From an uncultured Polaribacter sp. (lineage in GTDB: Bacteria > Bacteroidota > Bacteroidia > Flavobacteriales > Flavobacteriaceae): DNA of 64,000 nt. The DNA is taken from NCBI RefSeq assembly GCF_947501385.1, contig NZ_CANMVP010000005.1, positions 1 to 64,000 on the forward strand. The letters run 5' to 3'. Shown piece after piece: positions 1 to 8,000 of the stretch. Every line of letters begins with the position of its first letter. Positions within the stretch are counted from its first letter, which is position 1. The notes beneath the pieces are model-generated. The model did no database searches and had not been told where the DNA came from. It saw only the letters and a program-made list of their open reading frames with translations. Both the position numbers and the translations under genes were made by a program.

Positions 1-144
1 AAAGCTTATTATCATAGAAGATTAGACGAGGGAAAAAACAAAATGAGTACTATTAATATTATTAGAAATAAACTTTTATCAAGAGTTTTTGCTGTGATAG
101 AGAGAAAAACACCCTATGTCGATATGATGAAATATGCAGCATAA
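1..144 (+). CDS. IS110-family transposase, C-terminal end only (cut by window edge)
   Basis: The first 47 codons are open from the window edge to a TAA at 142-144. They read as the basic tail of an IS110/IS1111-type (DEDD) transposase: an AYYHRR start, then NIIRNKLLSRVFAVIERKTP, and a short end YVDMMKYAA. That NxxRNKLLxRVFAVxxRxTPYV pattern is typical of the last 40 residues of this family in Bacteroidota. The catalytic N-terminal half lies outside the window, so activity cannot be judged. A short hairpin with a T-run follows. IS110 elements lack terminal inverted repeats, so the element edge cannot be placed exactly. Confidence 0.75.
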   Translation, partial: KAYYHRRLDEGKNKMSTINIIRNKLLSRVFAVIERKTPYVDMMKYAA

Positions 145-155
145 ATAATGTTAAT

Positions 156-180
156 AACTTTAACTAAAGTTGCTTTTTTT
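156..180 (+). terminator. Rho-independent terminator after the IS110 transposase
   Basis: A 7-bp perfect stem, AACTTTA and TAAAGTT with a two-base loop, starts 12 bases after the transposase stop and is followed by GC and seven T. The stem is weak in GC, as is usual in this AT-rich genome. Confidence 0.5.
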
Positions 181-214
181 AATCATAGAATACAGGCAGG
201 TTCACGGGAATGAC

Positions 215-268
215 AGTTTCAGCGGAAACCCCGAGGCTAGCTCCTCGAGGAATTCTTTTTGATTAATT
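215..268. repeat. Degenerate repeat relic, related to 53742-53795
   Basis: This stretch, with core AAACCCCGAGGCTAGCTCC then GAATTC and TTTTTGATTAA, resembles 53742-53795 base for base over about 50 positions, at roughly 70 percent by eye. It lies between the IS110 end and the small gene at 263 and overlaps that gene's last two codons. It looks like a decayed copy of an interspersed repeat; its nature is unknown. Confidence 0.4.
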
Positions 269-445
269 TTCTTTTGCTACCTCTAAAGCTGTTATTTTAT
301 ATTCTAAGACAGAAAGTTCTTCTGCTTTTTCTATAATTTCATCTACCGTTAAATTAGACGTTGCATTTATATAGTTTAGAATCTCTTTACTTTTAAAAGT
401 ATAATAATTTAAAGTTTCTTCAATTTTGTCTTTGGTCTTTTCCAT
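263..445 (-). CDS. Small hypothetical protein, 60 aa
   Basis: I do not recognise this family. The protein is short, charged and mostly predicted helical, rich in K, E and I, with no signal peptide or membrane segment and no cysteine. The ATG at 445 is preferred; an in-frame TTG at 472 would overlap the AraC gene by 11 bases. With the ATG, it begins 16 bases after the AraC regulator's stop on the same strand, so the two are probably co-transcribed. Its last codons run into a degenerate repeat, so the C-terminus may have been altered. It could be a small partner of the regulator or merely a by-stander ORF. Confidence 0.45.
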   Translation of the reverse strand: MEKTKDKIEETLNYYTFKSKEILNYINATSNLTVDEIIEKAEELSVLEYKITALEVAKEN

Positions 446-461
446 TTTGAAAATTTTTAAT

Positions 462-1331
462 TTATTGAACAAGGTTTAACATTTCACTTCGATACTTAGA
501 AGCAGATTTACCCGTAAATTCTTTAAATAATTTATTGAAGTGAGAAAAATTATTAAAACCACATTCGAAGCTAATATCTGCAATACTCATATTACTTTCA
601 GATAATAATTTTGTGGCATGTACCACTCGATATTCATTTACTAGTTTGGTAAATGTTTTTAACGTTGTTTTCTTAAAAAATCTACAAAATGCAGGAACTG
701 TCATACTTACCAAATCTGAAACTTCATCTAAAGAAATATGTCTGGTAAAATTTTCGTTGATATGCTTAAAAACCAAATCTATCTTTTCGTTATCTTGTGG
801 TTTGGTTTCAAAAGCAAAACCATCTGCATTTAAAATTGTATAATCATCTGTTTCTGCCAACTCTTTTAAAATGTCTAAAAAAGATATAATTCTTTTGGCT
901 CCGTCTAAATCTAACAATTCTTCGATCTTAGCTCCAATTCTTTTCTTTATTTCAATATTAAAACGAAGCCCTTTTTTGGCGCGTTCAAAAAGTTGATCTA
1001 TCGCTACCATTTCTGGAATCTTAAAGAATTCAGCTCCTAAAAAATCTGGCTTAAATTGAATAAGTGTTTCAGAACCATTTGTTGTTAATCGATCCATAAA
1101 GCCCAAATGCGGTAAATTAGACCCAATTAATACCAATTGACTGTTGTTGAAATAACTAATATGATTGCCAATGTGTCTTTTTCCTTTTCCTTTATTTACA
1201 TATACAATTTCTATTTCTGGATGAAAATGCCAGAAAGCTTTGTTCTTCTTTAAAAATTGAACATGTTTTTTAACTAACAAAGAACTACCAAAACTTGGTG
1301 TAATTTTTTCTAAGGTTGGTTTTGTTTTCAT
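462..1331 (-). CDS. AraC-family transcriptional regulator with cupin sensor domain
   Basis: A 289-residue cytoplasmic DNA-binding regulator. Residues about 25-100 form a cupin-like effector domain (HFHPEIEIVYVNKGKG, then HIGNHISYF and SNLPHLGF). Residues about 185-285 form the AraC/XylS double helix-turn-helix: the first helix pair is around SLDEVSDLVSMTVPAFCRFF, and the second has the family signature IADISFECGFNNFSHFNKLFK followed by TGKSASKYR. Length and order are typical of the cupin-AraC type that senses sugars or other small molecules. Start is ATG. A TAAATTTG -7 box lies just upstream (1351-1358, minus strand). No linked metabolic operon is present, so the ligand and targets are unknown. 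Confidence 0.88.
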   Translation of the reverse strand: MKTKPTLEKITPSFGSSLLVKKHVQFLKKNKAFWHFHPEIEIVYVNKGKGKRHIGNHISYFNNSQLVLIGSNLPHLGFMDRLTTNGSETLIQFKPDFLGAEFFKIPEMVAIDQLFERAKKGLRFNIEIKKRIGAKIEELLDLDGAKRIISFLDILKELAETDDYTILNADGFAFETKPQDNEKIDLVFKHINENFTRHISLDEVSDLVSMTVPAFCRFFKKTTLKTFTKLVNEYRVVHATKLLSESNMSIADISFECGFNNFSHFNKLFKEFTGKSASKYRSEMLNLVQ

Positions 1332-1523
1332 AAGGGAGCAAATTTTTAAACAAATTTACGATTCTAAAAAGTAATAAAATGTATAAAATTAACTTAATTG
1401 TATTCTATATTAACCTTACATTAATTTAACATATATTTATATGGTAATTTAGTACATATATTCATCAATTGTGATGTTTTTAGAACTCTAAATCTGGCAT
1501 ACATTTGTAGTGTTAATAATCAT

Positions 1524-1550
1524 GATATGAAAGATATGAAAGATATGAAA
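1524..1550 (+). repeat. Three tandem copies of GATATGAAA across the start codon
   Basis: Three perfect copies of the 9-mer GATATGAAA lie end to end and supply three in-frame ATG codons for the exported protein. Because the unit is nine bases, gain or loss of copies changes the N-terminus by three residues without shifting the frame. Confidence 0.85.
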
Positions 1551-2126
1551 ACAACAATCAAAAAATGCTTAGTAGTAGTAATGATGTTAGGAACATTCAT
1601 AAACTACGCAAATGGAACCAAGACCGCTATTGATGTAATAGACGGAAAAAGAGTAAAAGTTGAGTTTAAAATAGTGAAAAAAGGACAGACCTTATCTATT
1701 AAAGATGAAAACGGTATTGTAATGTATAGCCAAAAAATTGAAACTTCTGGCACCTATTCTAAAACATTCGATTTATCGAAATTAAAAAAAGGAAAATACA
1801 CTACAGAATTAGAAAAAGATTATGAAATTCTTGTAAAATCTTTTAAAATTTTAGACGGACAAATTTATTTTGAAGGTGAAAAAAAAATTTTTAAACCCGT
1901 AATTAGAACAGAAAACAATCTTGTTTTGATTTCTAAAATTGCTTTTAACAAAGAACCTTTAAAAGTAGCCTTATACTATAATGATGAAATTATTTTTTCT
2001 GAAACGGTAAAAGACTCAAAAGTGGTGGTAAACAGAGTTTATAAATTGTCTGAAGAAGAAAAAGGTGACTATAGAGTTGTCATTAATAGCGATAACAGAA
2101 CCTATACAAAAGATTTTAAGATCTAA
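1527..2126 (+). CDS. Exported hypothetical protein, 199 aa (start ambiguous among three ATGs)
   Basis: A secreted or periplasmic protein of unknown function. The N-terminus has three in-frame ATGs at 1527, 1536 and 1545 created by a 9-bp tandem repeat. The third gives a clean signal peptide (MKTTIKKCLVVVMMLGTF, with cleavage probably after YANG). The mature part is rich in beta-prone and lysine residues, with two similar halves: KGQTLSIKDENGIVMYSQKI and the later phrase around NNLVLISKIAFNKEPLKVALYYNDEIIFSE suggest two Ig-like or T9SS-tail-like beta sandwiches. A TACATTTG -7 box lies at 1500-1507. A strong bidirectional terminator follows. No enzyme motif is seen. Confidence 0.7.
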   Translation: MKDMKDMKTTIKKCLVVVMMLGTFINYANGTKTAIDVIDGKRVKVEFKIVKKGQTLSIKDENGIVMYSQKIETSGTYSKTFDLSKLKKGKYTTELEKDYEILVKSFKILDGQIYFEGEKKIFKPVIRTENNLVLISKIAFNKEPLKVALYYNDEIIFSETVKDSKVVVNRVYKLSEEEKGDYRVVINSDNRTYTKDFKI

Positions 2127-2170
2127 ACAATTAGTTAATTGTTCATCAAATTACTGCTATAATTTGATGG

Positions 2171-2200
2171 AAAAGCGAGCCTTTTAAGGCTCGCTTTTTT
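2171..2200. terminator. Bidirectional rho-independent terminator
   Basis: A GC-rich stem AAAAGCGAGCC and GGCTCGCTTTT with a short loop sits between convergent genes. A-run and T-run flanks allow it to stop transcription from both sides. Its right edge touches the stop codon of the enoyl-CoA hydratase. Confidence 0.85.
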
Positions 2201-2988
2201 TATGAATTTCTTCCTGGAAAAATTGGTTTTCTTTTTTCTAAAAAAGCTGTGGTACCTTCCTTAAAATCTTCTGTACCAAAACAATCCCCAAACGCCTCTA
2301 TTTCTATATCGAAGCCTTTTATACCGTCTTGAAAATTAGCATTTACCGCAGTAATTGCAGCACTAATAGCTACAGAAGAATTTCTAGCAATCTTACCTGC
2401 TAGTTTTTCTGCCAATGGTAAAAGTTCTTCTTGTGAAGTTATATGGTTTACCAAACCAGCATGTTTAGCATCTTCCGCAGTAATCATTCCAGCAGTCATA
2501 ATCATTTCCATCGCTTTTCCTTTACCAACCAATTGTGGCAAACGCTGTGTGCCCCCATACCCAGGAATAACACCTAATGAAACTTCTGGCAAACCCATTT
2601 TTGCATTGTCTGATGCTATTCTAAAGTGACACGCCATTGCCAATTCTAAACCACCTCCTAAAGCAAAACCATTGATGGCTGCAATCACAGGAGTTGATAA
2701 ATTCTCTACAAAATCAAACAAGATTTCTTGACCTGCTTTTGCTAAACGTGCTCCTTCTTCCACAGAAAAATGTGCAAATTCAGAAATATCTGCACCCGCA
2801 ACAAAAGCTTTGTCTCCACTTCCTATAATAATAATTGTTTTGATATCGCTATCGTCTTCCAAAGCCTTAAAAGCATCATGCAATTCTTCTATGGTGGCTT
2901 TGTTTAAAGCATTTAATTTTTTGGGTCTGTTAATTGTTATTTGTGCCAAGGCACTATTTTTTTCAACTAAAATATTTTTAAAATTCAT
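2200..2988 (-). CDS. Enoyl-CoA hydratase (crotonase family)
   Basis: A cytoplasmic hydratase of about 262 residues that adds water to trans-2-enoyl-CoA in fatty-acid or short-chain acyl-CoA breakdown. The crotonase landmarks are in order: NRPKKLNALN near the start, the oxyanion-hole region GDKAFVAGADISEF, the GGGLELAMAC helix and LPEVSLGVIPGYGGTQRL. Both catalytic glutamates of true hydratases (in GLELA and in LPEVSL) are present, which favours hydratase over other crotonase-fold activities. The ATG at 2988 (MNFKNILVEK) is chosen because it matches family length; an upstream ATG at 3021 would add eleven residues. The sensor kinase gene ends 63 bases upstream. Substrate chain length cannot be told. 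Confidence 0.88.
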   Translation of the reverse strand: MNFKNILVEKNSALAQITINRPKKLNALNKATIEELHDAFKALEDDSDIKTIIIIGSGDKAFVAGADISEFAHFSVEEGARLAKAGQEILFDFVENLSTPVIAAINGFALGGGLELAMACHFRIASDNAKMGLPEVSLGVIPGYGGTQRLPQLVGKGKAMEMIMTAGMITAEDAKHAGLVNHITSQEELLPLAEKLAGKIARNSSVAISAAITAVNANFQDGIKGFDIEIEAFGDCFGTEDFKEGTTAFLEKRKPIFPGRNS

Positions 2989-3051
2989 TTTTATGGTTTT
3001 TAGATTCTTTTTTGGAATCAAATTCAGTATTCATTTTAAGAATAATAACTT

Positions 3052-4506
3052 TTATTTTTTTGGTAAAATTACGGTAAAAACCGTTCCAATGCCTACTTCT
3101 GAAGTAAAAGAAATGGTGCCATCGTAAGCTTCAATAATATTTTTTATCATTGGCAAACCCAATCCCATTCCGCTAGATTTTGTGGTAAATTTAGGTTCAA
3201 AAATTAAGTCTTTTACGTCTTTAGAGATTCCTTTTCCATTGTCTGAAACTATAATTTTTATCGCATCTTTTTCTGATAAAACATCCACTTCAATTAAAGG
3301 ATTCTCTTCGTTTTCTGTAGCTTGTAATGCATTTTTAATCAAATTAGTTACAATTCTAATCAATTGCGTTTTGTCTAAAAAAGCATACAACTCTTTGTGT
3401 TTCGTTTGATATTTAACTGATTTTTCATTAAAAATATCTAATGCTAATTTTACCACACTAATAACCTCTATTTTTTCTTTTTTCTGTGTTGGCATTTTTG
3501 CAAAATCAGAAAATGCAGATGCAATAGAACTCATTACATCTATTTGCTGAATTAACGTTTCGCTATATTCTGCTAATTTTTCTTTAATATTAGGATCTTC
3601 TTCATTAAATTTCCGCTCAAAACTCTGCACGGTCAAACGCATAGGCGTTAAAGGGTTTTTAATTTCATGCGCTACCTGCTTTGCCATTTCTCTCCAAGCT
3701 TGTTCACGTTCGCTTTTTGCCAATTTAGCAGCACTTTCTTCTAGCTGATCTATCATATTATTATAGGCAGCAACTAAAACTTCAATTTCTGAGCTTGCTT
3801 TGTTCAAAATAATTTTTTCATTACGCTCGTTTAAACGCGTATGTTGCATTTTGTCTGAAATGGTTTTTATAGAACGTGTAATATAACTTGATAAGAAATA
3901 AGCAAAGGCAATTGCCAATAAAAACATCAAAACATACACCAAACTTAGTCTGTAAATAAACTCTCTAAGCTCGTGTTCAATTTCTGAATTGTCTTGTGTA
4001 AACTGCAACTCTAAAATTCCTATGCGTTTAAATTTAGGGTCATGTATGTATGAATAAGAAGTTTGATAACTAGTGCCATCTATTTCTTTATTTTTTAGAA
4101 TTCTATGGTTAGAATTTTGTGCCAATTCAGAAACAATATAATCTGTTAGTGGTGTATTATCTAACTTTTCAAAAGCACTCCCTATAGAGGTTTTTAAAAG
4201 CCTCCCTTCTAAGTTATAAATCGTAATGTTTAACTTGTTAATAGAAGAAATTTCATAAATACGATTTTGGAAAATTTTAGGTAAATTTTCTGTATTTACT
4301 GCGTAGGTAGTTTTATTGGTAAGTTCTAATTCAATTGTTTTTTGAGCAATGGCTTCTTTCCGTTCAAAACGTTGAATGTTATAATCTTTTGTCTGCTCAT
4401 CATATTGATAAACTGTAACTACCAATATTAAAATTGATGCCGAAAGCACCAATAATATCATAGATAAAAAAATACGAATTCTTAATGAGATATTTTTAAA
4501 ACGCAT
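3052..4506 (-). CDS. NtrY-like membrane sensor histidine kinase
   Basis: About 484 residues. Membrane segment 1 is at about 10-32 (FLSMILLVLSASILILVVTV), followed by an extracytoplasmic sensor of about 150 residues and segment 2 at about 185-207 (LVYVLMFLLAIAFAYFLSSY). HAMP follows at about 210-260. The dimerisation domain has the phospho-accepting His in VAHEIKNPLTPMRLTVQSF, where the HEIKNPLTP form is characteristic of NtrY-type kinases. The ATPase domain shows the N-box NLIKNALQAT, DNGKGI and GMGLGLPMIKNIIE. ATG at 4506 is preferred to the TTG one codon earlier. No response regulator is adjacent, so the partner is elsewhere and the signal unknown. Confidence 0.9.
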   Translation of the reverse strand: MRFKNISLRIRIFLSMILLVLSASILILVVTVYQYDEQTKDYNIQRFERKEAIAQKTIELELTNKTTYAVNTENLPKIFQNRIYEISSINKLNITIYNLEGRLLKTSIGSAFEKLDNTPLTDYIVSELAQNSNHRILKNKEIDGTSYQTSYSYIHDPKFKRIGILELQFTQDNSEIEHELREFIYRLSLVYVLMFLLAIAFAYFLSSYITRSIKTISDKMQHTRLNERNEKIILNKASSEIEVLVAAYNNMIDQLEESAAKLAKSEREQAWREMAKQVAHEIKNPLTPMRLTVQSFERKFNEEDPNIKEKLAEYSETLIQQIDVMSSIASAFSDFAKMPTQKKEKIEVISVVKLALDIFNEKSVKYQTKHKELYAFLDKTQLIRIVTNLIKNALQATENEENPLIEVDVLSEKDAIKIIVSDNGKGISKDVKDLIFEPKFTTKSSGMGLGLPMIKNIIEAYDGTISFTSEVGIGTVFTVILPKK

Positions 4507-4638
4507 CAAAATTAGGGTATTTTAAGATTATAGATTGCATCATTGATTTCAATTTTTAAACTACCAAGATAACCAATTAAAAAAGGCACTACAAAAACTC
4601 TAATGACTTTTAACTTTATTTATGAGTTCTTCTTAGTA

Positions 4639-4893
4639 CTATTTGTATTTCAATTTTAATCTTATTAAAATTAAAGTTGATATCGCAGTAATTGTATTGG
4701 CAACAATCATAGGTAAACTATTTAAATAGAAACCGTAGACAGTCCATAGAGAAACTCCTATAAAAAAAGCAATGTACATGGTTAAAGACAATGCTTTTGT
4801 GTCTTTAGATTTCCAAGTTTTATACACTTGTGGTAAGAACGATGCTGTTGTAATAATAGCTGCGAACATTCCTAAAACTTCGTAAATATTCAT
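4639..4893 (-). CDS. SemiSWEET-type sugar transporter (PQ-loop/MtN3 family)
   Basis: An 84-residue inner-membrane protein with three helices, the half-SWEET unit that dimerises to carry small sugars across the membrane. The PQ motif is in ASFLPQVYKTWKSKDTKALS in the first helix and loop. Helix 2 is YIAFFIGVSLWTVYGFY, and helix 3 contains the conserved Asn in MIVANTITAISTLILI. Length and helix spacing match bacterial SemiSWEETs. It stands alone with about 130-150 bases of non-coding DNA on each side. The transported sugar is not readable from sequence. Confidence 0.85.
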   Translation of the reverse strand: MNIYEVLGMFAAIITTASFLPQVYKTWKSKDTKALSLTMYIAFFIGVSLWTVYGFYLNSLPMIVANTITAISTLILIRLKLKYK

Positions 4894-5042
4894 ATTCTTT
4901 TTTCTTTTTTATAAGACTCCTAACTCACAAATTATGGATTCCTACCAAAGTTTATCTTGATTGATAGGCGAAAAACAGGAATGACAAATCTGAATAAAGT
5001 GCTCATCAGAACCACGTTAATACCAAAAACACACAGTGTGTG

Positions 5043-8000
5043 CTAGCCGACTATGTTGACAATCTTTCCAGGAACAATGATTACTTTTTTAGGTGTTGCA
5101 CCCTCTAACTGAGCAATTGTTTTTTCATGCTCTAAAACTGCTTTTTCTATTTCTTCTGTCGATAAATCTAAAGGAAGCTCTAAAGTAAAACGCATTTTCC
5201 CGTTAAAAGAAATTGGATAGTTTTTTGAACTTTCTACCAAATGCTTCGCCTCAAAAACTGGAAAAGGAGCTGTTGAAATACTTTCTTTATGACCTAATTT
5301 GCTCCATAATTCTTCAGAAATATGTGGTGCATAAGGTGATAATAAAACCAATAAGGGTTCTAAAATTTCTTTTTTATTACATTTTAAAACGGTTAACTCA
5401 TTTACAGCAATCATAAATGTAGAAACAGACGTATTAAAAGAAAAATTCTCAATATCTTCTTGTACTTTTTTGATGGTTTTATGAAGTGTCTTCAATTCCT
5501 CTTTTGTTGCTTTTTCTTCGGAAACTTCAAAAGTTTCATCTTTAAAGTATAATTTCCATAATTTTTTTAAGAAAGAATACACTCCAGAAATACCTGATGT
5601 TTTCCAAGGTTTTGCTTGCTCTAAGGGTCCTAAAAACATTTCGAACAAACGCAATGCATCTGCACCGTATTCCTTCACAATATCATCTGGATTTACAACA
5701 TTGTATTTAGACTTAGACATTTTTTCTACTTCTCTACCTACTTTGAAAACGCCTTCTTCTAAAATAAATACTGCGTTTTTGTATGCTGCGTTTAAAGGAT
5801 GATTTTTAAAACCATCAATATCTAATTCGTCTGAAGCATTTATCAAAGAAACATCTGCATGTATAGGATTATTGGCAACCATTACCAAACTTTCATCATT
5901 AGGATTTAAAAACTTATGATCTAACAGGTAATTTTTAACGACAGTTTCAAACTCCTCATCTGAAGTAAATAAGTTTTTAGAAACAAAAACTGTTGGAATT
6001 TTCTCCGCAACATCATCATTCGACTTTTCTATATTGCAACCATTTCTTACAAAAGAAGTTGCTTTATAAACAAATGCAGAAGTTCCCAAAATCATTCCTT
6101 GATTGATTAGTTTTTTCGCGAACTCATCTACAGGCACAATTCCTTTATCGAACAAGAATTTCTGCCAAAAACGCGCGTATAATAAATGCCCTGTTGCATG
6201 TTCTGAACCACCAATATATACATCTACTTGTTTCCAATAATCAAGCGATTCTTTGCTTGCAAATTCTTCTGAATTGGTAGCGTCCATATATCTGTTAAAA
6301 TACCAAGAACTTCCTGCCCAACCAGGCATGGTGTTTAATTCCAACGGATACACCGTTTTGTTTTTCAACTTTTCATTCGAAACCACTTTCTTTGCACGAG
6401 CATCCCAAGCCCATTCAGTTGCGTTTCCTAAAGGTGGTTTTCCATCTTCGGTTGGCAAGTATTTTTCAACTTCAGGTAAGACGATTGGCAAGTGTTTTGC
6501 ATCGATCATTTGTGGCATTCCGTCTTTATAATACACCGGAAAAGGTTCTCCCCAATAACGTTGTCTGCTAAAAACAGCATCACGCAAACGGTAGTTTACT
6601 TTTCCGTATCCAAAACCACGTTTTTCTAGTTCAAAAATGGCAAGTTTTAAAGCTTTTTTATACTTTAATCCTGATAAAAAGTCTGAATTTGCAATTTTAG
6701 TTCCATCTTTATCGGTGTGTGCTACTTCAGAAATATCTACACCTTCAAAAATATTAGGAATTGGAATGTTAAAGTGTTTTGCAAAATCATAATCACGCTG
6801 ATCACCACAAGGAACTGCCATGACTGCGCCTGTACCGTAACCTGCTAACACGTAATCTCCAATCCAAATTGGAACCTTTTCACCAGAAAAAGGATGCATT
6901 GCAAACGCCCCTGTAAATGCACCAGAAATGGTTTTTACATCTGCCATTCTATCACGTTCAGAACGTTTTGCGGTTGCTTTTATATACGCCTCAACATCAG
7001 ATTTTTGAGCTTCTGTTGTAATTTTAGCGACCAACTCATGTTCTGGCGCGAGTGTCATAAATGAAACTCCATAAATGGTATCTGGTCTGGTTGTGAAAAC
7101 ATCAATATAATTCCTATCCCTGACTCCCTTTCCAGAGGAAAGGGACACTGTTGGAGTAGCTTGTTTGTGGCTTATGTTTGTCTTTTTTTCTTTTATATTC
7201 TCTTCTTTTTCTTGACTTTCTTTTATTTTTTCTTCTAATTTTTGAAGATTAAAAAATTGATTATTTAATTCAGTTTCAATTTTTGATATTACCCCATCAA
7301 TATTACCAATAACTTCTTCATTTTTAAATCTAATTACTTTAAAACCACTTTTTTGCTCTAATTCTAAAGTTCTTGCTTCATCTTTTTCTAATTGATAATC
7401 ATGAATTTTACCATCCACTTCTATAATTAACTTTTTTGTTAAACATACAAAATCAACAATAAAATCATTAATTAAATGTTGCTGCCTAAATTTAGATTTA
7501 AGCTTTTTTCCTTTTAAATATTTCCATAGAATAGCTTCTGCTGGAGTTGGATTCGCTCTCATTTCTTTTGCTTTCTCCAGCAATAAATAAGAATTTGTTC
7601 CACCAGTCATATAACAAGGCGTTTTTTTAGAATCCGAATTTGCTTCCTTTCCTTCGCAAAGGGTTGGGGATAGGATCTCAAAAGAAACCATGGCACCTTG
7701 ACTTCTCCCAATCCAATTTCTTTGTGAATCTTTTAAAGGCTGTGGCCAATCAATAGTTTCTAATCCGTCTAACAAACGCTGTGCATATGCAGAAATTCGC
7801 ATAGACCATTGTGTCATTTTTTTTCTAACAACAGGATGACTTCCTCTTTCTGAAAGCCCGTTTACAATTTCGTCATTTGCTAAAACGGTTCCTAAAGCAG
7901 GACACCAATTTACTTCGGTATCAGACAAAAATGTGAGTCTGTATTGTAATAAAATTTCTTCTTGTGCTGTTTTTGAAAATGCTTTCCATTCTTCCGCAGA

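Larger units (their letters stand above)
7113..7674 (-). mobile_element. DUF559 (Vsr/PD-DExK-like) cassette with inverted ends, inserted in leuS
   Basis: The inserted segment of about 562 bp is bounded by imperfect inverted repeats of about 30 bp and read in the leuS frame. Its core, from Met314 to about residue 431 of the fusion, matches free-standing DUF559 proteins: LEKAKEMRANPTPAEAILW, then FRQQHLINDFIVDFVC, KLIIEVDGKIHDYQ, and GFKVIRFKNEEV. Candidate active-site residues E338, D366, E377, D379 and H383 are all present, so the fold is not visibly decayed. The linker after it is Lys/Glu-rich (about 432-465) and runs into repeat-encoded residues SLSSGKGVRDR. It has its own ATG at 7610, so it could be made separately. 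Function within LeuRS is unknown. Confidence 0.85.

Noticed and set aside
7113-7674. The leuS insertion as an intein
   Set aside because: No Cys/Ser at the N-terminal junction, no terminal His-Asn before a Cys/Ser/Thr, and no Hint-domain motifs. The insert is a DUF559 domain with inverted-repeat ends.
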